A DNA stretch of 64,000 nt from Bdellovibrionales bacterium. GTDB lineage: Bacteria > Bdellovibrionota > Bdellovibrionia > Bdellovibrionales > UBA1609. Of the stretch, positions 9,002 through 17,388 are shown one piece after another. The notes below the pieces were generated by a model. That model was not told the origin of the DNA, did not search any database, and saw nothing but the letters and a program-made list of their open reading frames with translations. A program made the position numbers and the translations under genes. The stretch covers positions 62,001-126,000 of the forward strand of contig DAIDIG010000003.1 of assembly GCA_027459485.1 (NCBI GenBank). The letters are read 5' to 3'. The number at the start of each line of letters is the position of its first letter. The stretch's first letter is position 1.

Positions 9002-9118
9002 ATCATCGTCAACGCCTCGGAACCCTTACTCGATTCAGCCGGCATTGTCGTTCGCGGCGAACCCGACGGCAATGTAATTCAAAAATTGAAAGATCACTTG
9101 CCGCAGGCTATACACTAA
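9002..9118 (+). other. short open frame without a normal start codon
   Basis: Between the protease and the OsmC gene a frame of 38 codons reads like protein (IIVNASEPLLDSAGIVVRGE near its start, then a lysine-rich helix) and ends with TAA at 9116. No ATG, GTG or TTG lies at its beginning. A purine-rich GGGGAGGGG stretch stands just upstream of two ATC codons. It may be a gene remnant, an ATC-started peptide or chance. Confidence 0.2.
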
Positions 9119-9138
9119 ACCAATCGAGGGTTAGCAAC

Positions 9139-9531
9139 ATGAACACAGTTAAACTTCGCTACGAACAAGGCAAACTCCGGCAGGATCTCTACATTGGTCG
9201 CCACCATTTGATTGCGGATGAACCCGAGGCGGAGGGTGGCGAAGATTTGGGGCCGTCGCCTTTCGAATATTTGGGCGCGGCGCTCGCGGCCTGCACAGCA
9301 ATTACACTTCGAATGTATGCTCAAAGAAAAGCCTGGCCTCTCGAAAATGCCGAAGTCGACGTCTCAATAGAACGAAATAAAGACGTGACAACTATTCTCC
9401 GCACGATTCATCTTGTGGGGGAGCTCACCGAAGAGCAACGGCAGCGGCTTTTAGAAATTGCCGATCGTTGCCCCGTTCATAGAACGTTAAAAGGTAAAAT
9501 CGAAATTCAAACCACGCTTCGGGTACCATGA
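9139..9531 (+). CDS. OsmC/YhfA-family protein
   Basis: A 130-residue OsmC-type protein. The family reduces organic hydroperoxides or acts on related thiol chemistry with two cysteines. Both are present: Cys52 in the helix AACTAITLRMY and Cys111 in ADRCPVHRTL. Length and the GPSPFEYL segment fit the small YhfA-like subgroup rather than inducible Ohr. It is cytosolic with no signal. It stands alone on the plus strand and its 3' end meets the convergent LruC gene. The exact substrate is uncertain. Confidence 0.85.
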   Translation: MNTVKLRYEQGKLRQDLYIGRHHLIADEPEAEGGEDLGPSPFEYLGAALAACTAITLRMYAQRKAWPLENAEVDVSIERNKDVTTILRTIHLVGELTEEQRQRLLEIADRCPVHRTLKGKIEIQTTLRVP

Positions 9532-9538
9532 GCAAAAA

Positions 9539-9560
9539 CGGCGCAGTCGCTACGGCGCCG
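9539..9560. terminator. GC-rich hairpin between convergent genes
   Basis: CGGCGC at 9539-9544 pairs with GCGCCG at 9555-9560 across a ten-base loop, placed at the junction of the convergent OsmC and LruC genes. No T-run follows on either strand, so a bidirectional terminator is only a suggestion. Confidence 0.3.
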
Positions 9561-12435
9561 GCATAAACGGAGTGAACGGAATTTGCGGATACACGGTCGT
9601 GTTGGCAGCCGAACCGGTGACGGGATAATTGAACCAATTTATGCAAGACGGTGTCGACGCGCATGACGGGTTGGTGCCATTGAGATACTGCCGATAGGCC
9701 GCAAAATTCGGATAACCGTTATCAATTTTAACGGCCTCTTGCATCCATTGCCAGTTGGCCGGGATGATGAAGCCCCATGGGTAACCAGCACTCGTGTAAA
9801 AACTTGGGTCGACATTCACAATATCAATGTTCTCGTTGGTGTTTTTCACATGCAGAACCATTCGAAGTGTCGACACATCAAACTGGCCATTTGCAGGCAC
9901 CGGGTTTGCCGCCGGATTGGCGAGCGCCAAGTGAATGCGCGCATTTTCAGTCGCTTTAATATAATTCGATGGTGTACCCGACCCCGCGACATAGTTAGTA
10001 GGTAACGGAGTATTGATTTGGCCGCTCGTTTGACCGAACGCCCCGTGGGTACTGGAAAATACGACCACGTCTTGATTATTGTAGGCCGTAGGCGCCTGCT
10101 GAGAAACAACGTTGCCGCTCGAATCATAGTACGTGATGTCGATGTTGGCGGCTCCACTGAATAATGCCTTTGTTGTTGGCATAGAGGATGTATTGTTGGC
10201 CGGGGTGGTGACGGTACCGTTGAGAGCTAAAACGAACTCGTGATCATAGCCCGCACCCGCCGTGCGCGGATAAAAGTCGAGATAAATATCTGTTATTTGG
10301 TTGCTGGCATTTACTTTTTCGGTCACCTGAAAATCGGCCATAAAATCGTTGTAATCGTAATCGGGCGAACCTGAGCCGTACATATCTTCGTACGCCACAG
10401 CAGCGACAGAGCCGATGCTCGGGTAGGTTAAAACTGTGTGGCTAACCGTAAACGTGTCAGTTTGGGTGGATGTAAAACCGGCCGCGTTTGTAGCCGTGAC
10501 TGTAAAAGTATGCGACCCTGAAGTGAGAATCGGCAATTGCACCGTTTCGCCCGACACAGCACACGGGGTGATATTCGTTTTATCAAGAGTGCATGTGGCC
10601 GTCGTCACCGTCGAATAAGGGTCGGTAATCGTGTACGACAAAGTGCCAGGAGTCGTGTCGTTGAGGGGCGGAGTTGGCGGCTTGATCGTAATTTGTGGTC
10701 CGGCGGTTTCAACTGTCCAAGTGTAGGTTTGAATGGCTGAAAAATTGCCGGCGCCGTCTTCTGCTTGCGCTGAGAACGTGTGCGGACCGTCGGTTAACCC
10801 GGCGTAATTCGGAGTCGAACTGCACGTTGTCAATATCGATGCGCCGTCGAGGCGGCACTTGTAAGTCACCGAATCCGTCGGGTCGTACGGATCCGTGCCC
10901 AATAATTGAAACGCCGCGCTCGACGATGGCGACAACGTCGGAGGTTTGGCGACAATTTGTAATGTGGGCGTGGCGGTGTCGACATTCCAAACGTAAGGAG
11001 CCGACTGGGTCACATTGCCAGCGGTGTCGACTGCTGTAACTGTAAATGTATGTTGCATGTCGCCCGTTAAACTAGGGTAGGTCTGAGTCAAAGTCGCGCA
11101 GTTGGTCGGAGTTCCGCCGTCTAATGTGCAGTCGACCGTGGCAATCCCGCTCAAAGCGTCGGACGCCGTAAAAATAAATGTAGCGTTGGTTTGATTCGTA
11201 AGCGGATTCGGCCCCGAAGTTATTTTCACAACCGGCGGAGTCAAATCGACGAGCCAAGTGTAACTGAGGTTGCCCGAGTAGACTCCGAGAGCGTTTTCGC
11301 CGCGAACAGTAAACGTATTGTTACCTTCAGTCAGGCCGGCGAGCGCCACAGGCGATGTGCAGGTCGCAAACCCTGCGCCATTGAGACTGCATTGAAAGAC
11401 GGTGAGCGGATTGCCCATATCATCTTTGCCGGCAAAACCGAAAGTGGCCGTTGGCACATTCGTAAAGCGTTTAGGAGTTTGCGTGAAGTAAACGGTCGGA
11501 GCGGAGGTATCAACCGTCCAATCGTAAGTGACGTCTTTCGAAGCATTGCCCGCATTGTCGACGGCATGCACTGCGAAGTGGTGTTTGCCATTCGATAAAT
11601 TGGTATATGTCTGCCCGCTGACACAAGCCGCGAATGCGCTTTGATCAATCGAGCAAAAGGTGCCTTGCACGCCTGAAAGATTGTCCATCGCCGTGAACGT
11701 GAAAGCACCCGTCGTGCTACCCGTCAACGTTGGCGGCGTCGAGTTCAATGTGATGACGGGCGGAGTGGTATCGACCATGAAGGGTTGCGGTAATGGCGCT
11801 GAGACGTTACCCGCTTTGTCACTCGCGGCTATTTGCAAGATGTAACGTCCATCCGTCAAAGAATTACCTGCATAAGCACCAGCGCAAGGGACCAGAGCGG
11901 ATTGCCCTGGCAATATGCATAGAAGCTGATCGACACCGGAACCGGAGTCTGTCGCATGAAATAAAACATTCACATTATTGACGTTTGTGATCGCCGGCGC
12001 CCCCGTATCAACGACCACAGTTGGCGGGATGTCATCGTGCAAAATACTCGCTTGTACGCACGGGCTGGTTGTGAGGTTCTTATTGCGAAATTCAGCGTAG
12101 ACGGTATCGGTTTGATTCACGGCCCCCAATGTCCAGGGCGAAGAGGACGAGTAGGGTTGCCACTGGCCACCGCTTGCGCAACCGGCTGTGTTGGTAATGT
12201 ACATTTCGGATGAGCCAGCACTATTGAGCTGCAGCTGCACAGCTGTGGTGCGGGTGTATGGAGCGCCGTTGTTAATTGAAATTGTGCCGTTAGGTGTCGA
12301 CATATCAATCAGTGCATTGTCCTGGCTGTTGAAATGGACCTTCGAGCAATCGTTAAAACCAGCAAAGATCACAAGGGCGGTCACAGCTATGATTTTGCCT
12401 GTGGATCTATAAATCAGATTTTTTCGACTTAACAT
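9550..12435 (-). CDS. Ig-like repeat surface protein with C-terminal LruC domain
   Basis: A 961-residue exported protein. The N-terminal hydrophobic segment (about residues 14-27) is followed by Cys30 in an imperfect lipobox, so lipid attachment is uncertain. Residues about 130-680 hold six or so bacterial Ig-like repeats of about 90 residues. Each has a DTTPP opening, two or three cysteines, an AGNxS turn and a YTWxVDT ending. The C-terminal third, from YEDMYGSGSPDYDYNDFMAD, matches the LruC/DUF4842 domain, known from surface proteins of Leptospira and Bacteroidetes. The acidic DYDYND block probably binds calcium. A role as a long surface stalk is inferred. It is monocistronic, with a repeated GTCTCA motif about 130 bases upstream. 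Confidence 0.8.
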   Translation of the reverse strand: MLSRKNLIYRSTGKIIAVTALVIFAGFNDCSKVHFNSQDNALIDMSTPNGTISINNGAPYTRTTAVQLQLNSAGSSEMYITNTAGCASGGQWQPYSSSSPWTLGAVNQTDTVYAEFRNKNLTTSPCVQASILHDDIPPTVVVDTGAPAITNVNNVNVLFHATDSGSGVDQLLCILPGQSALVPCAGAYAGNSLTDGRYILQIAASDKAGNVSAPLPQPFMVDTTPPVITLNSTPPTLTGSTTGAFTFTAMDNLSGVQGTFCSIDQSAFAACVSGQTYTNLSNGKHHFAVHAVDNAGNASKDVTYDWTVDTSAPTVYFTQTPKRFTNVPTATFGFAGKDDMGNPLTVFQCSLNGAGFATCTSPVALAGLTEGNNTFTVRGENALGVYSGNLSYTWLVDLTPPVVKITSGPNPLTNQTNATFIFTASDALSGIATVDCTLDGGTPTNCATLTQTYPSLTGDMQHTFTVTAVDTAGNVTQSAPYVWNVDTATPTLQIVAKPPTLSPSSSAAFQLLGTDPYDPTDSVTYKCRLDGASILTTCSSTPNYAGLTDGPHTFSAQAEDGAGNFSAIQTYTWTVETAGPQITIKPPTPPLNDTTPGTLSYTITDPYSTVTTATCTLDKTNITPCAVSGETVQLPILTSGSHTFTVTATNAAGFTSTQTDTFTVSHTVLTYPSIGSVAAVAYEDMYGSGSPDYDYNDFMADFQVTEKVNASNQITDIYLDFYPRTAGAGYDHEFVLALNGTVTTPANNTSSMPTTKALFSGAANIDITYYDSSGNVVSQQAPTAYNNQDVVVFSSTHGAFGQTSGQINTPLPTNYVAGSGTPSNYIKATENARIHLALANPAANPVPANGQFDVSTLRMVLHVKNTNENIDIVNVDPSFYTSAGYPWGFIIPANWQWMQEAVKIDNGYPNFAAYRQYLNGTNPSCASTPSCINWFNYPVTGSAANTTVYPQIPFTPFMPAP

Positions 12436-12553
12436 GATACAGGTCCCCCAAACAGTTTAAGCTGCAAATCGCGTACCGTCTTATAATCGGTTACTGACTT
12501 TCAATAATTTATATTTTATCAAAGCATTCGGCCTTTTATGACCAGCCAGCTTT

Positions 12554-12574
12554 GTCTCAAGATGAGACGTCTCA
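12554..12574. promoter_or_regulatory. three alternating GTCTCA/TGAGAC half-sites
   Basis: GTCTCA (12554-12559), TGAGAC (12563-12568) and GTCTCA (12569-12574) lie within 21 bases. The last two form a perfect 12-base palindrome TGAGACGTCTCA. They sit about 120-140 bases upstream of the LruC gene and behind the end of the gltG-like gene, in a 264-base spacer with nothing else clear. This is operator-like by structure; the regulator is unknown. Confidence 0.4.
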
Positions 12575-12598
12575 AATTAGCACGAGAAACTTTTAAAC

Positions 12599-12703
12599 AT
12601 GCGTTTAGATTGGCAACACGGCCTGGGCCTTGCCGAAGATCATTCCCTTGAAGAACTCAAGCTAGCACGATCTAAGTTGACCGATTCCGAATGCACCCTC
12701 TAA
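12599..12703 (+). CDS. possible 34-residue small ORF
   Basis: An ATG at 12599 opens 34 codons ending at TAA 12701-12703, antisense to the stop of the gltG-like gene. The peptide contains a plausible amphipathic helix (EDHSLEELKLARSKL), but there is no good ribosome site and no known family. It is most likely chance or a remnant. Confidence 0.15.
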   Translation: MRLDWQHGLGLAEDHSLEELKLARSKLTDSECTL

Positions 12704-14460
12704 ATCGAACTGCTGGCGAAGCTAAACGTCTTTTTCACGGTGACGTAACCACCCTTCGGCGACGGAAAGTGAATGCCGCCGAGCACATGCAATATACAGT
12801 GATGAAGCTGCGCATTGTTGAGCTGTGACTTCAACACTTGCGAGTGCGACACGCCCCCTGAGATGGTGATATCCCACTGAACAAGCAAATTGCCCGAAAG
12901 CGACGAATCGGATAGAAGGGCCTTCTCGTAACAGTATTCAAAACGGCTCAAATACTTCTGCAGTATTTTTTCTATTAATCCATCTGAAATCGTTCCCGGC
13001 CCTGAGACAGAAATTCCGCCACCGCCGCTGAGCGCTCCGGACAGAGTGCCGCCGCCTCCGTTCAATTCAGAAAGCGAGACCCGCCCCTGTACGTGGTTAA
13101 GCCCTTTGCCGCGACGGCCGAATTTAATATTCGAGCTAATTTCTTGTGCGCTGCGAGTGTGTATAACGCCGCTACCGGGGGCGTCTTTCGCGATACGATC
13201 GAGCGCATTCGATTTACTTTGCATGCCGCCGACCATGGCGGTGTTGGCGTATTCGCCCTTTTTTGTCTTATAATACGCGACGTTTTCTTGCGGTAGACTC
13301 GACGAACTTGAAAGAAATTTCAGCGACTTCATGACTTGCGCTTGTTGCGCGGCTCTCTCGCGCGCCAATTCTTTCGCACGCGCTACGGCCGGCGAAATTT
13401 GCGGGCTCACATGATGGGGCACTATCGGTCGGGGAGCCGCCGCGACCGCCTCTTTTCTGACATGAGCCACTCGCTTACGCACACGTCGAACAATGCGCTG
13501 AGGTTTCGGGCGCGGCCGATGCACGGGGTGCTTCTTCAGCTCGATGACCCGGTGTCGCTTAACGACGATAATCTTTTTTTTCTTTTTCGGCTTTTTGACT
13601 TCCGGTTTTTTTTGCTCTTTGAACTCCGGGATTATTTTCGGCGTTTTTAAAACGACAGTCGTGCTCACGATTTTTGGCGGTGGGCGATTGAATCTAGCGA
13701 AAATATAGCCGCCGAGAATGAGAAACGAAAACAAAAACAGCGAAACCATCATGCTGCTTTGAAGGCGTTCTTTTTCTTGCAAGTCCTCTTCGGTCTCGTC
13801 GGTTTCGACCGGTTCCAGACCATCGGCGGACGGGAAGAGTCTTAAGCGCCACCAGTGTTTGCGAAGGCGAAACGTGCATCCGAAAAATTCAGCGCTCGAC
13901 AAGCGAACTTCGCTGCCTTTCGGGATTTTGACAAGACCCGCGTCTGTTTCAACTTGCAGGCCGTTCTGGTAACTTTTGACGGTAAAGTTGCCGTTCTCCT
14001 CCCGCGAATAGCTGAAAATATTGTAGCCCAGAAGAGAAATTTCGTGGGTTAGTCTAACTGGTCGATGGTGAACGAGAAGAAAATCTTGCCCGTAAAATAA
14101 AAACGGTTGTTTCGGGCCCGCATTTCGTAGTGTTTCGGCATCCGATGAGACGATATACACAGGGTCGGGCTTGATAACATGCCCGACCTCAATGGTGATC
14201 GCGCGACGCCAGCGTTCACGCGCCGAGGGAGGCAACTCGAGCGACACTCTATTGCCGGGTTGAATGGGGTCGACGACGAACCCCACGGCCGTGTCATCGC
14301 CTTCGTCGGCCGCTGAATCGTAAATGTGGATGTTCCCATCCTGCATCTCGATCACCCAACCGCCGGGTAAATCGAGGTCGGTCATTTCGCCGGATGACCA
14401 CAGCTGGCTACGCGAAGCGCCGCCGATACGGGTAGTTAGAAGGTACAGTTCAGGTGCCAC
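12700..14460 (-). CDS. gltG: GltG-like TonB-type energy transducer of the envelope motor
   Basis: A 586-residue single-pass inner-membrane protein. Residues 1-210 form a beta-rich cytoplasmic region with FHA-like features. A transmembrane helix lies at about 237-255. A strongly basic, Lys/Pro-rich periplasmic stretch follows (about 280-340), then a Gly/Ser-rich linker. The last 100 residues match the AgmX/PglI C-terminal, TonB-like domain (QKYLSRFEYCYEKAL, NLLVQWDITISG). This order is that of GltG of the Myxococcus gliding machine, which links the motor to periplasmic partners. It is the last gene of the unit read from 16113, 19 bases after the TolR-like gene. The exact ortholog assignment (GltG versus GltJ/AgmX) is inferred; no zinc ribbon or GYF domain is seen, which favours GltG. 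Confidence 0.7.
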   Translation of the reverse strand: MAPELYLLTTRIGGASRSQLWSSGEMTDLDLPGGWVIEMQDGNIHIYDSAADEGDDTAVGFVVDPIQPGNRVSLELPPSARERWRRAITIEVGHVIKPDPVYIVSSDAETLRNAGPKQPFLFYGQDFLLVHHRPVRLTHEISLLGYNIFSYSREENGNFTVKSYQNGLQVETDAGLVKIPKGSEVRLSSAEFFGCTFRLRKHWWRLRLFPSADGLEPVETDETEEDLQEKERLQSSMMVSLFLFSFLILGGYIFARFNRPPPKIVSTTVVLKTPKIIPEFKEQKKPEVKKPKKKKKIIVVKRHRVIELKKHPVHRPRPKPQRIVRRVRKRVAHVRKEAVAAAPRPIVPHHVSPQISPAVARAKELARERAAQQAQVMKSLKFLSSSSSLPQENVAYYKTKKGEYANTAMVGGMQSKSNALDRIAKDAPGSGVIHTRSAQEISSNIKFGRRGKGLNHVQGRVSLSELNGGGGTLSGALSGGGGISVSGPGTISDGLIEKILQKYLSRFEYCYEKALLSDSSLSGNLLVQWDITISGGVSHSQVLKSQLNNAQLHHCILHVLGGIHFPSPKGGYVTVKKTFSFASSSI

Positions 14461-14479
14461 GCGACCCCTTCAAATATGC

Positions 14480-14956
14480 TCATTCGGTTTCGACGACCAC
14501 TAACTGCAGATCAACAAACCCCGCGCCGGCGGCTGACGCCACCACACGCTTAATTGTGGAGTAGGGAGTTTGCTGGTCGGCCATCACAACCAAACCCGAC
14601 CCCAGATTCGGGACGGGCATGAGTTTACGTTGATGCGCGAAAATATTCTCAAGAGTCGGTGAGGCGTCGCCGTTCGAAGTTTCACTGGCTGCAAACTGAA
14701 AATTATTGAGCGAAAGAATTGGCTTATCGTCGACGACCACGACGTTGCGATTGATTTCAACTTTCAGCGACTCTTGCACCTGTTCGGTGGCTTTCATCAC
14801 TTCGGGCAGCGTAAGGCGGGTCGTCGGGGCGATACTCGTCATCGATGTCGCGTAGTTCTTCAGAAGAAAAACGAGTAGAATCATAAAAATGTCGGCCATC
14901 GACGTGATTTGCAGCGACATCTCAGTGGATTTTCGTTTTTTCTTAATCGCCTTCAT
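14480..14956 (-). CDS. aglS: TolR/ExbD-like motor subunit, AglS/AglQ type
   Basis: A 158-residue ExbD/TolR-family protein. One transmembrane helix at about 17-35 carries the conserved proton-path aspartate Asp22 (SMADIFMILLVF), and a periplasmic domain follows. TolR-type subunits pair with TolQ to turn proton flow into force on a periplasmic transducer. It is the second of two TolR-like genes behind one TolQ-like gene, as in the AglR-AglQ-AglS gliding motor of Myxococcus, and precedes the GltG-like gene. Which of the two corresponds to AglQ or AglS cannot be settled by eye. Confidence 0.75.
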   Translation of the reverse strand: MKAIKKKRKSTEMSLQITSMADIFMILLVFLLKNYATSMTSIAPTTRLTLPEVMKATEQVQESLKVEINRNVVVVDDKPILSLNNFQFAASETSNGDASPTLENIFAHQRKLMPVPNLGSGLVVMADQQTPYSTIKRVVASAAGAGFVDLQLVVVETE

Positions 14957-14977
14957 GGCGGCATCGCCTCTTTACCG

Positions 14978-15433
14978 CTAACTTGAGATGTAGACCTTCG
15001 GCATTATGGACTGCACCTTGTGAATCGTCTCCACTATGTTTTTATAAATAACAGTCGGATCGGCCGTAACGCTGGCGTCCTGAATTGCCGGCCATTTGGA
15101 TTGAAGTTCGCGTAAGCGACTTTCCAGCTCCTCAATATTTTCAGATGAGTTTTGCAATGCTTTTACATTGATATCGATTTCGTGAGTGAGGGTGCCGCCT
15201 TGAACGGCGATGGTGATATCACCGCCGGCTTTGATCTCAAGCATCATCGACATCGGTGGTTGGCCAGCAGTGACGGCCGGAGCCGCCCCTGTTTCTGACA
15301 CGTTGACGTCGACCGCGGCCAGAGTCAAAAACGAAGCGGTCACGAGCAAATAGGTGATAAGCACCGTGAAACAGTCGATAATCGGCGCGAGGTTGAGGTC
15401 GACTTCTTGCGATGAGCTACCACCGACATTCAT
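14978..15433 (-). CDS. aglQ: TolR/ExbD-like motor subunit, AglQ/AglS type
   Basis: A 151-residue ExbD/TolR-family protein with a helix at about 15-38 holding Asp20 (LAPIIDCFTVLITYLLV), then a periplasmic domain with an acidic helix (ENIEELESRLRELQ). The aspartate shows it could take part in proton flow. Its ATG overlaps the stop of the TolQ-like gene by one base (TGATG), so translation is probably coupled and the stoichiometry fixed. It differs clearly from the neighbouring TolR-like protein in its short N-terminus and longer periplasmic part. Confidence 0.75.
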   Translation of the reverse strand: MNVGGSSSQEVDLNLAPIIDCFTVLITYLLVTASFLTLAAVDVNVSETGAAPAVTAGQPPMSMMLEIKAGGDITIAVQGGTLTHEIDINVKALQNSSENIEELESRLRELQSKWPAIQDASVTADPTVIYKNIVETIHKVQSIMPKVYISS

Positions 15434-16113
15434 CAGCGAGTCCGTCGGGCTTCAGGGGTACCTTTTGAGCCGTCCTTACTTTTAGCGTTAAAATAGTTCT
15501 GCTGCAAAACATCCATGGTTCGCACCGCACTTTGCTCGATTTGTGCCGTGATCTTATTCGTGCGAGCCATCAATATCGAATACGCGATCATGCAGGGGAT
15601 GGCGACCGCGAGGCCCATCATCGTGGCGTTCATCGCGGTAGAAATACCTTCGGCCAGCAGTGCCGACCGTTGCTGTGCCACCGCGTTGCCGACGGCTTCA
15701 AACGATTGCACCAATCCGATGATCGTGCCGAGCAGGCCAAACAGGGTCGCGACGTTGGCAAGGGTCGCCAAAAATGGTGTGCGCAATTGGATTTTTTCAG
15801 TGGCCTCACCGACCGCGATTTGCAGTCCGTTTTCGATGAGGTGTTCGGGTTGATGTGCGCGTATGAGACCTTCGCGTACAACCCGCGCCAACGGTTTCGA
15901 GCGGAATCTTTCGCAAAACGCGATGGCTTCTTGAATGCTATTTCGCAATATCATGTTGCTGATGCGTTCGAAAAAGCCGTCGACATTTTCCATCGGGTAG
16001 GCCCAACCGAGTGCCGCTGACCGTTCAAAAATGATCAGGATGCCAGCCGCCCCGCATAGTAAAATGGGGAACACGTGCCAGAAATTCGCAGCAATAAAAT
16101 GCATCATGGACAT
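15433..16113 (-). CDS. aglR: TolQ/ExbB/MotA-family proton channel, AglR-like
   Basis: A 226-residue inner-membrane protein with three hydrophobic helices (about 10-28, 110-132, 155-178) and a cytoplasmic loop between the first two, the TolQ/ExbB layout. The conserved LFGLLGTIIGLVQSF segment and the following AMNATMMGLAVAIP carry the small and hydroxyl residues that line the proton path. With two TolR-like partners directly downstream, this matches the AglRQS motor that powers Myxococcus gliding better than a Tol-Pal locus, as no TolA, TolB or Pal genes are present. It is the first gene of the motor unit. Confidence 0.8.
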   Translation of the reverse strand: MSMMHFIAANFWHVFPILLCGAAGILIIFERSAALGWAYPMENVDGFFERISNMILRNSIQEAIAFCERFRSKPLARVVREGLIRAHQPEHLIENGLQIAVGEATEKIQLRTPFLATLANVATLFGLLGTIIGLVQSFEAVGNAVAQQRSALLAEGISTAMNATMMGLAVAIPCMIAYSILMARTNKITAQIEQSAVRTMDVLQQNYFNAKSKDGSKGTPEARRTR

Positions 16114-16210
16114 GGTGCCACCTCACTTCTGCTTCAGTATCGTGAGTTGGCAAAAAAGTGTCTATGATACAGGGATGAATCTGGATTTAAGTACCGGTCG
16201 GCAAAATGGG

Positions 16211-16516
16211 TCAAAATGTCGTGGATAAGACTTCGTTGTGGTAGTCTCTTCGCGGCTTAATAAAATTGATATCGTCTTTGCCGTTTTTCATGATTAGCAT
16301 CATCGAAAGGTTTCGGGTCTGGCCGCGGATTTGAACTGTGCCAGGTGTGCCGCCGAGCGAAGCCAAATTACGGATACCTGGATTATTTTGTGCGACGACA
16401 GAACTTCGCCCGCGGCGCTGTACATTTCGTGGTCGCGCGTAAGCGGCAGATGCTAGAAAAAATAGCCATGCTGTGATGACCAAGTTAATTTTTGCTCCGC
16501 ATTTTGATGAATTCAT
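16211..16516 (-). CDS. small exported protein, CglF-like
   Basis: About 101 residues from ATG 16516, chosen because AGGGG lies seven bases upstream; a longer ATG form from 16540 lacks a ribosome site. A signal peptide (INLVITAWLFFLASAAYA) is followed by a basic Arg/Gln-rich segment. A conserved-looking C-terminus (RNLSMMLIMKNGKDDINFIK, then PRRDYHNEVL) resembles the end of CglF, a small protein of the Myxococcus gliding apparatus. That similarity is remembered, not computed. It precedes the motor genes by 97 bases and is divergent from the barrel/TPR unit, which supports the idea. Confidence 0.5.
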   Translation of the reverse strand: MNSSKCGAKINLVITAWLFFLASAAYARPRNVQRRGRSSVVAQNNPGIRNLASLGGTPGTVQIRGQTRNLSMMLIMKNGKDDINFIKPRRDYHNEVLSTTF

Positions 16517-16758
16517 AAACGCCCCTAACCTTAGACTCATAAATTAAAAAGTCTGCAAAAACGGTGCCCAGGGATATGCTCTACCTACATGTAATTACAG
16601 TGGTTTTTTTGTTTCATTGTGAGACCGATTGATATCGCTGGACAGATGCTAAACAGGCGTCGTCAAATTTGACATTGAGGCTCGCGAGCGGGCGCCTCCG
16701 CACAATGTGAACCAAAAGATACCTTGCCAGAGTGAACGTTATTTTTCACACTTAACCT
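16517..16758. promoter_or_regulatory. divergent intergenic region of the Glt-like cluster
   Basis: This 242-base spacer must hold the promoters for the barrel/TPR unit on the plus strand and probably for the CglF-like/motor unit on the minus strand. It is AT-rich around 16590-16620 and contains one TGAGAC hexamer at 16620-16625. I could not identify a convincing -35/-10 pair. Confidence 0.35.
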
Positions 16759-17388
16759 ATGCGCCTTTGTGTAATGCTCACCTTGATGATGTCACTCGTG
16801 TGCGCGGCTTGCTGCGCGATGGCCCAAGAAAATTTAAAACTCACTGGAGAAAAACCTCTCGACGGCGATAAAATTCAAGCTGTCGAAACTTACGAAAATC
16901 CCAAGACCCAACAGATATTTTTCGGTTTGGGTTTGTGGCCACTCGATCCGTATTACAACGGTTTCAGCGTGAATCTAACCTACACGCGGTATCTCAACAA
17001 AACTTACTCATGGGATGTGGCCTCTCTCGACTATATTTATACGGTGGATTCGGGTCTGACTTCTCAACTGGCCGATTCATATCAAGTTCAACCGCAAAGC
17101 ATCGAGCGCCTCAATTTCGTTTTAACGTCAGACATGAATTACACATTCGCGTACGGTAAAACGATTTTTCTTAAGAAATATATTCGTTACTTTCGCAGCT
17201 CTTTGTTGGCTGGCCCCGGCCTCGTCATCACCAATCAAGAATCAGCCGTCGGAATGGATGTCGGTTGGCGCATCGAAACGTTTGTGAACGACAACTTCTC
17301 GTGGCGAGTTGAAGCCCGCTATCTCTACACCTTCGGCGCAGTAAGAAACAACCTGGCGTTTATATTCGGCACGGCGTATGCGTATTAG
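16759..17388 (+). CDS. outer-membrane beta-barrel protein, Glt-like cluster
   Basis: A 209-residue exported protein. The signal peptide ends near AMA-QE and is followed by alternating amphipathic strands ending in an aromatic C-terminus (FIFGTAYAY), as expected for a small outer-membrane barrel. It resembles the outer membrane beta-barrel domain proteins found in gliding clusters (GltA/GltB/CglE type). It is the first gene of a four-gene unit and overlaps the next by 11 bases. The likely role is an outer-membrane part of the conduit. Which Myxococcus protein it corresponds to is not decidable here. Confidence 0.7.
   Translation: MRLCVMLTLMMSLVCAACCAMAQENLKLTGEKPLDGDKIQAVETYENPKTQQIFFGLGLWPLDPYYNGFSVNLTYTRYLNKTYSWDVASLDYIYTVDSGLTSQLADSYQVQPQSIERLNFVLTSDMNYTFAYGKTIFLKKYIRYFRSSLLAGPGLVITNQESAVGMDVGWRIETFVNDNFSWRVEARYLYTFGAVRNNLAFIFGTAYAY

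Noticed and set aside
12700-16113. Reading the TolQ/TolR genes as a Tol-Pal or TonB uptake locus
   Set aside because: There is no tolA, tolB, pal or TonB-dependent receptor; two different TolR genes plus a GltG-like transducer and TPR/barrel partners fit an Agl/Glt cluster better.
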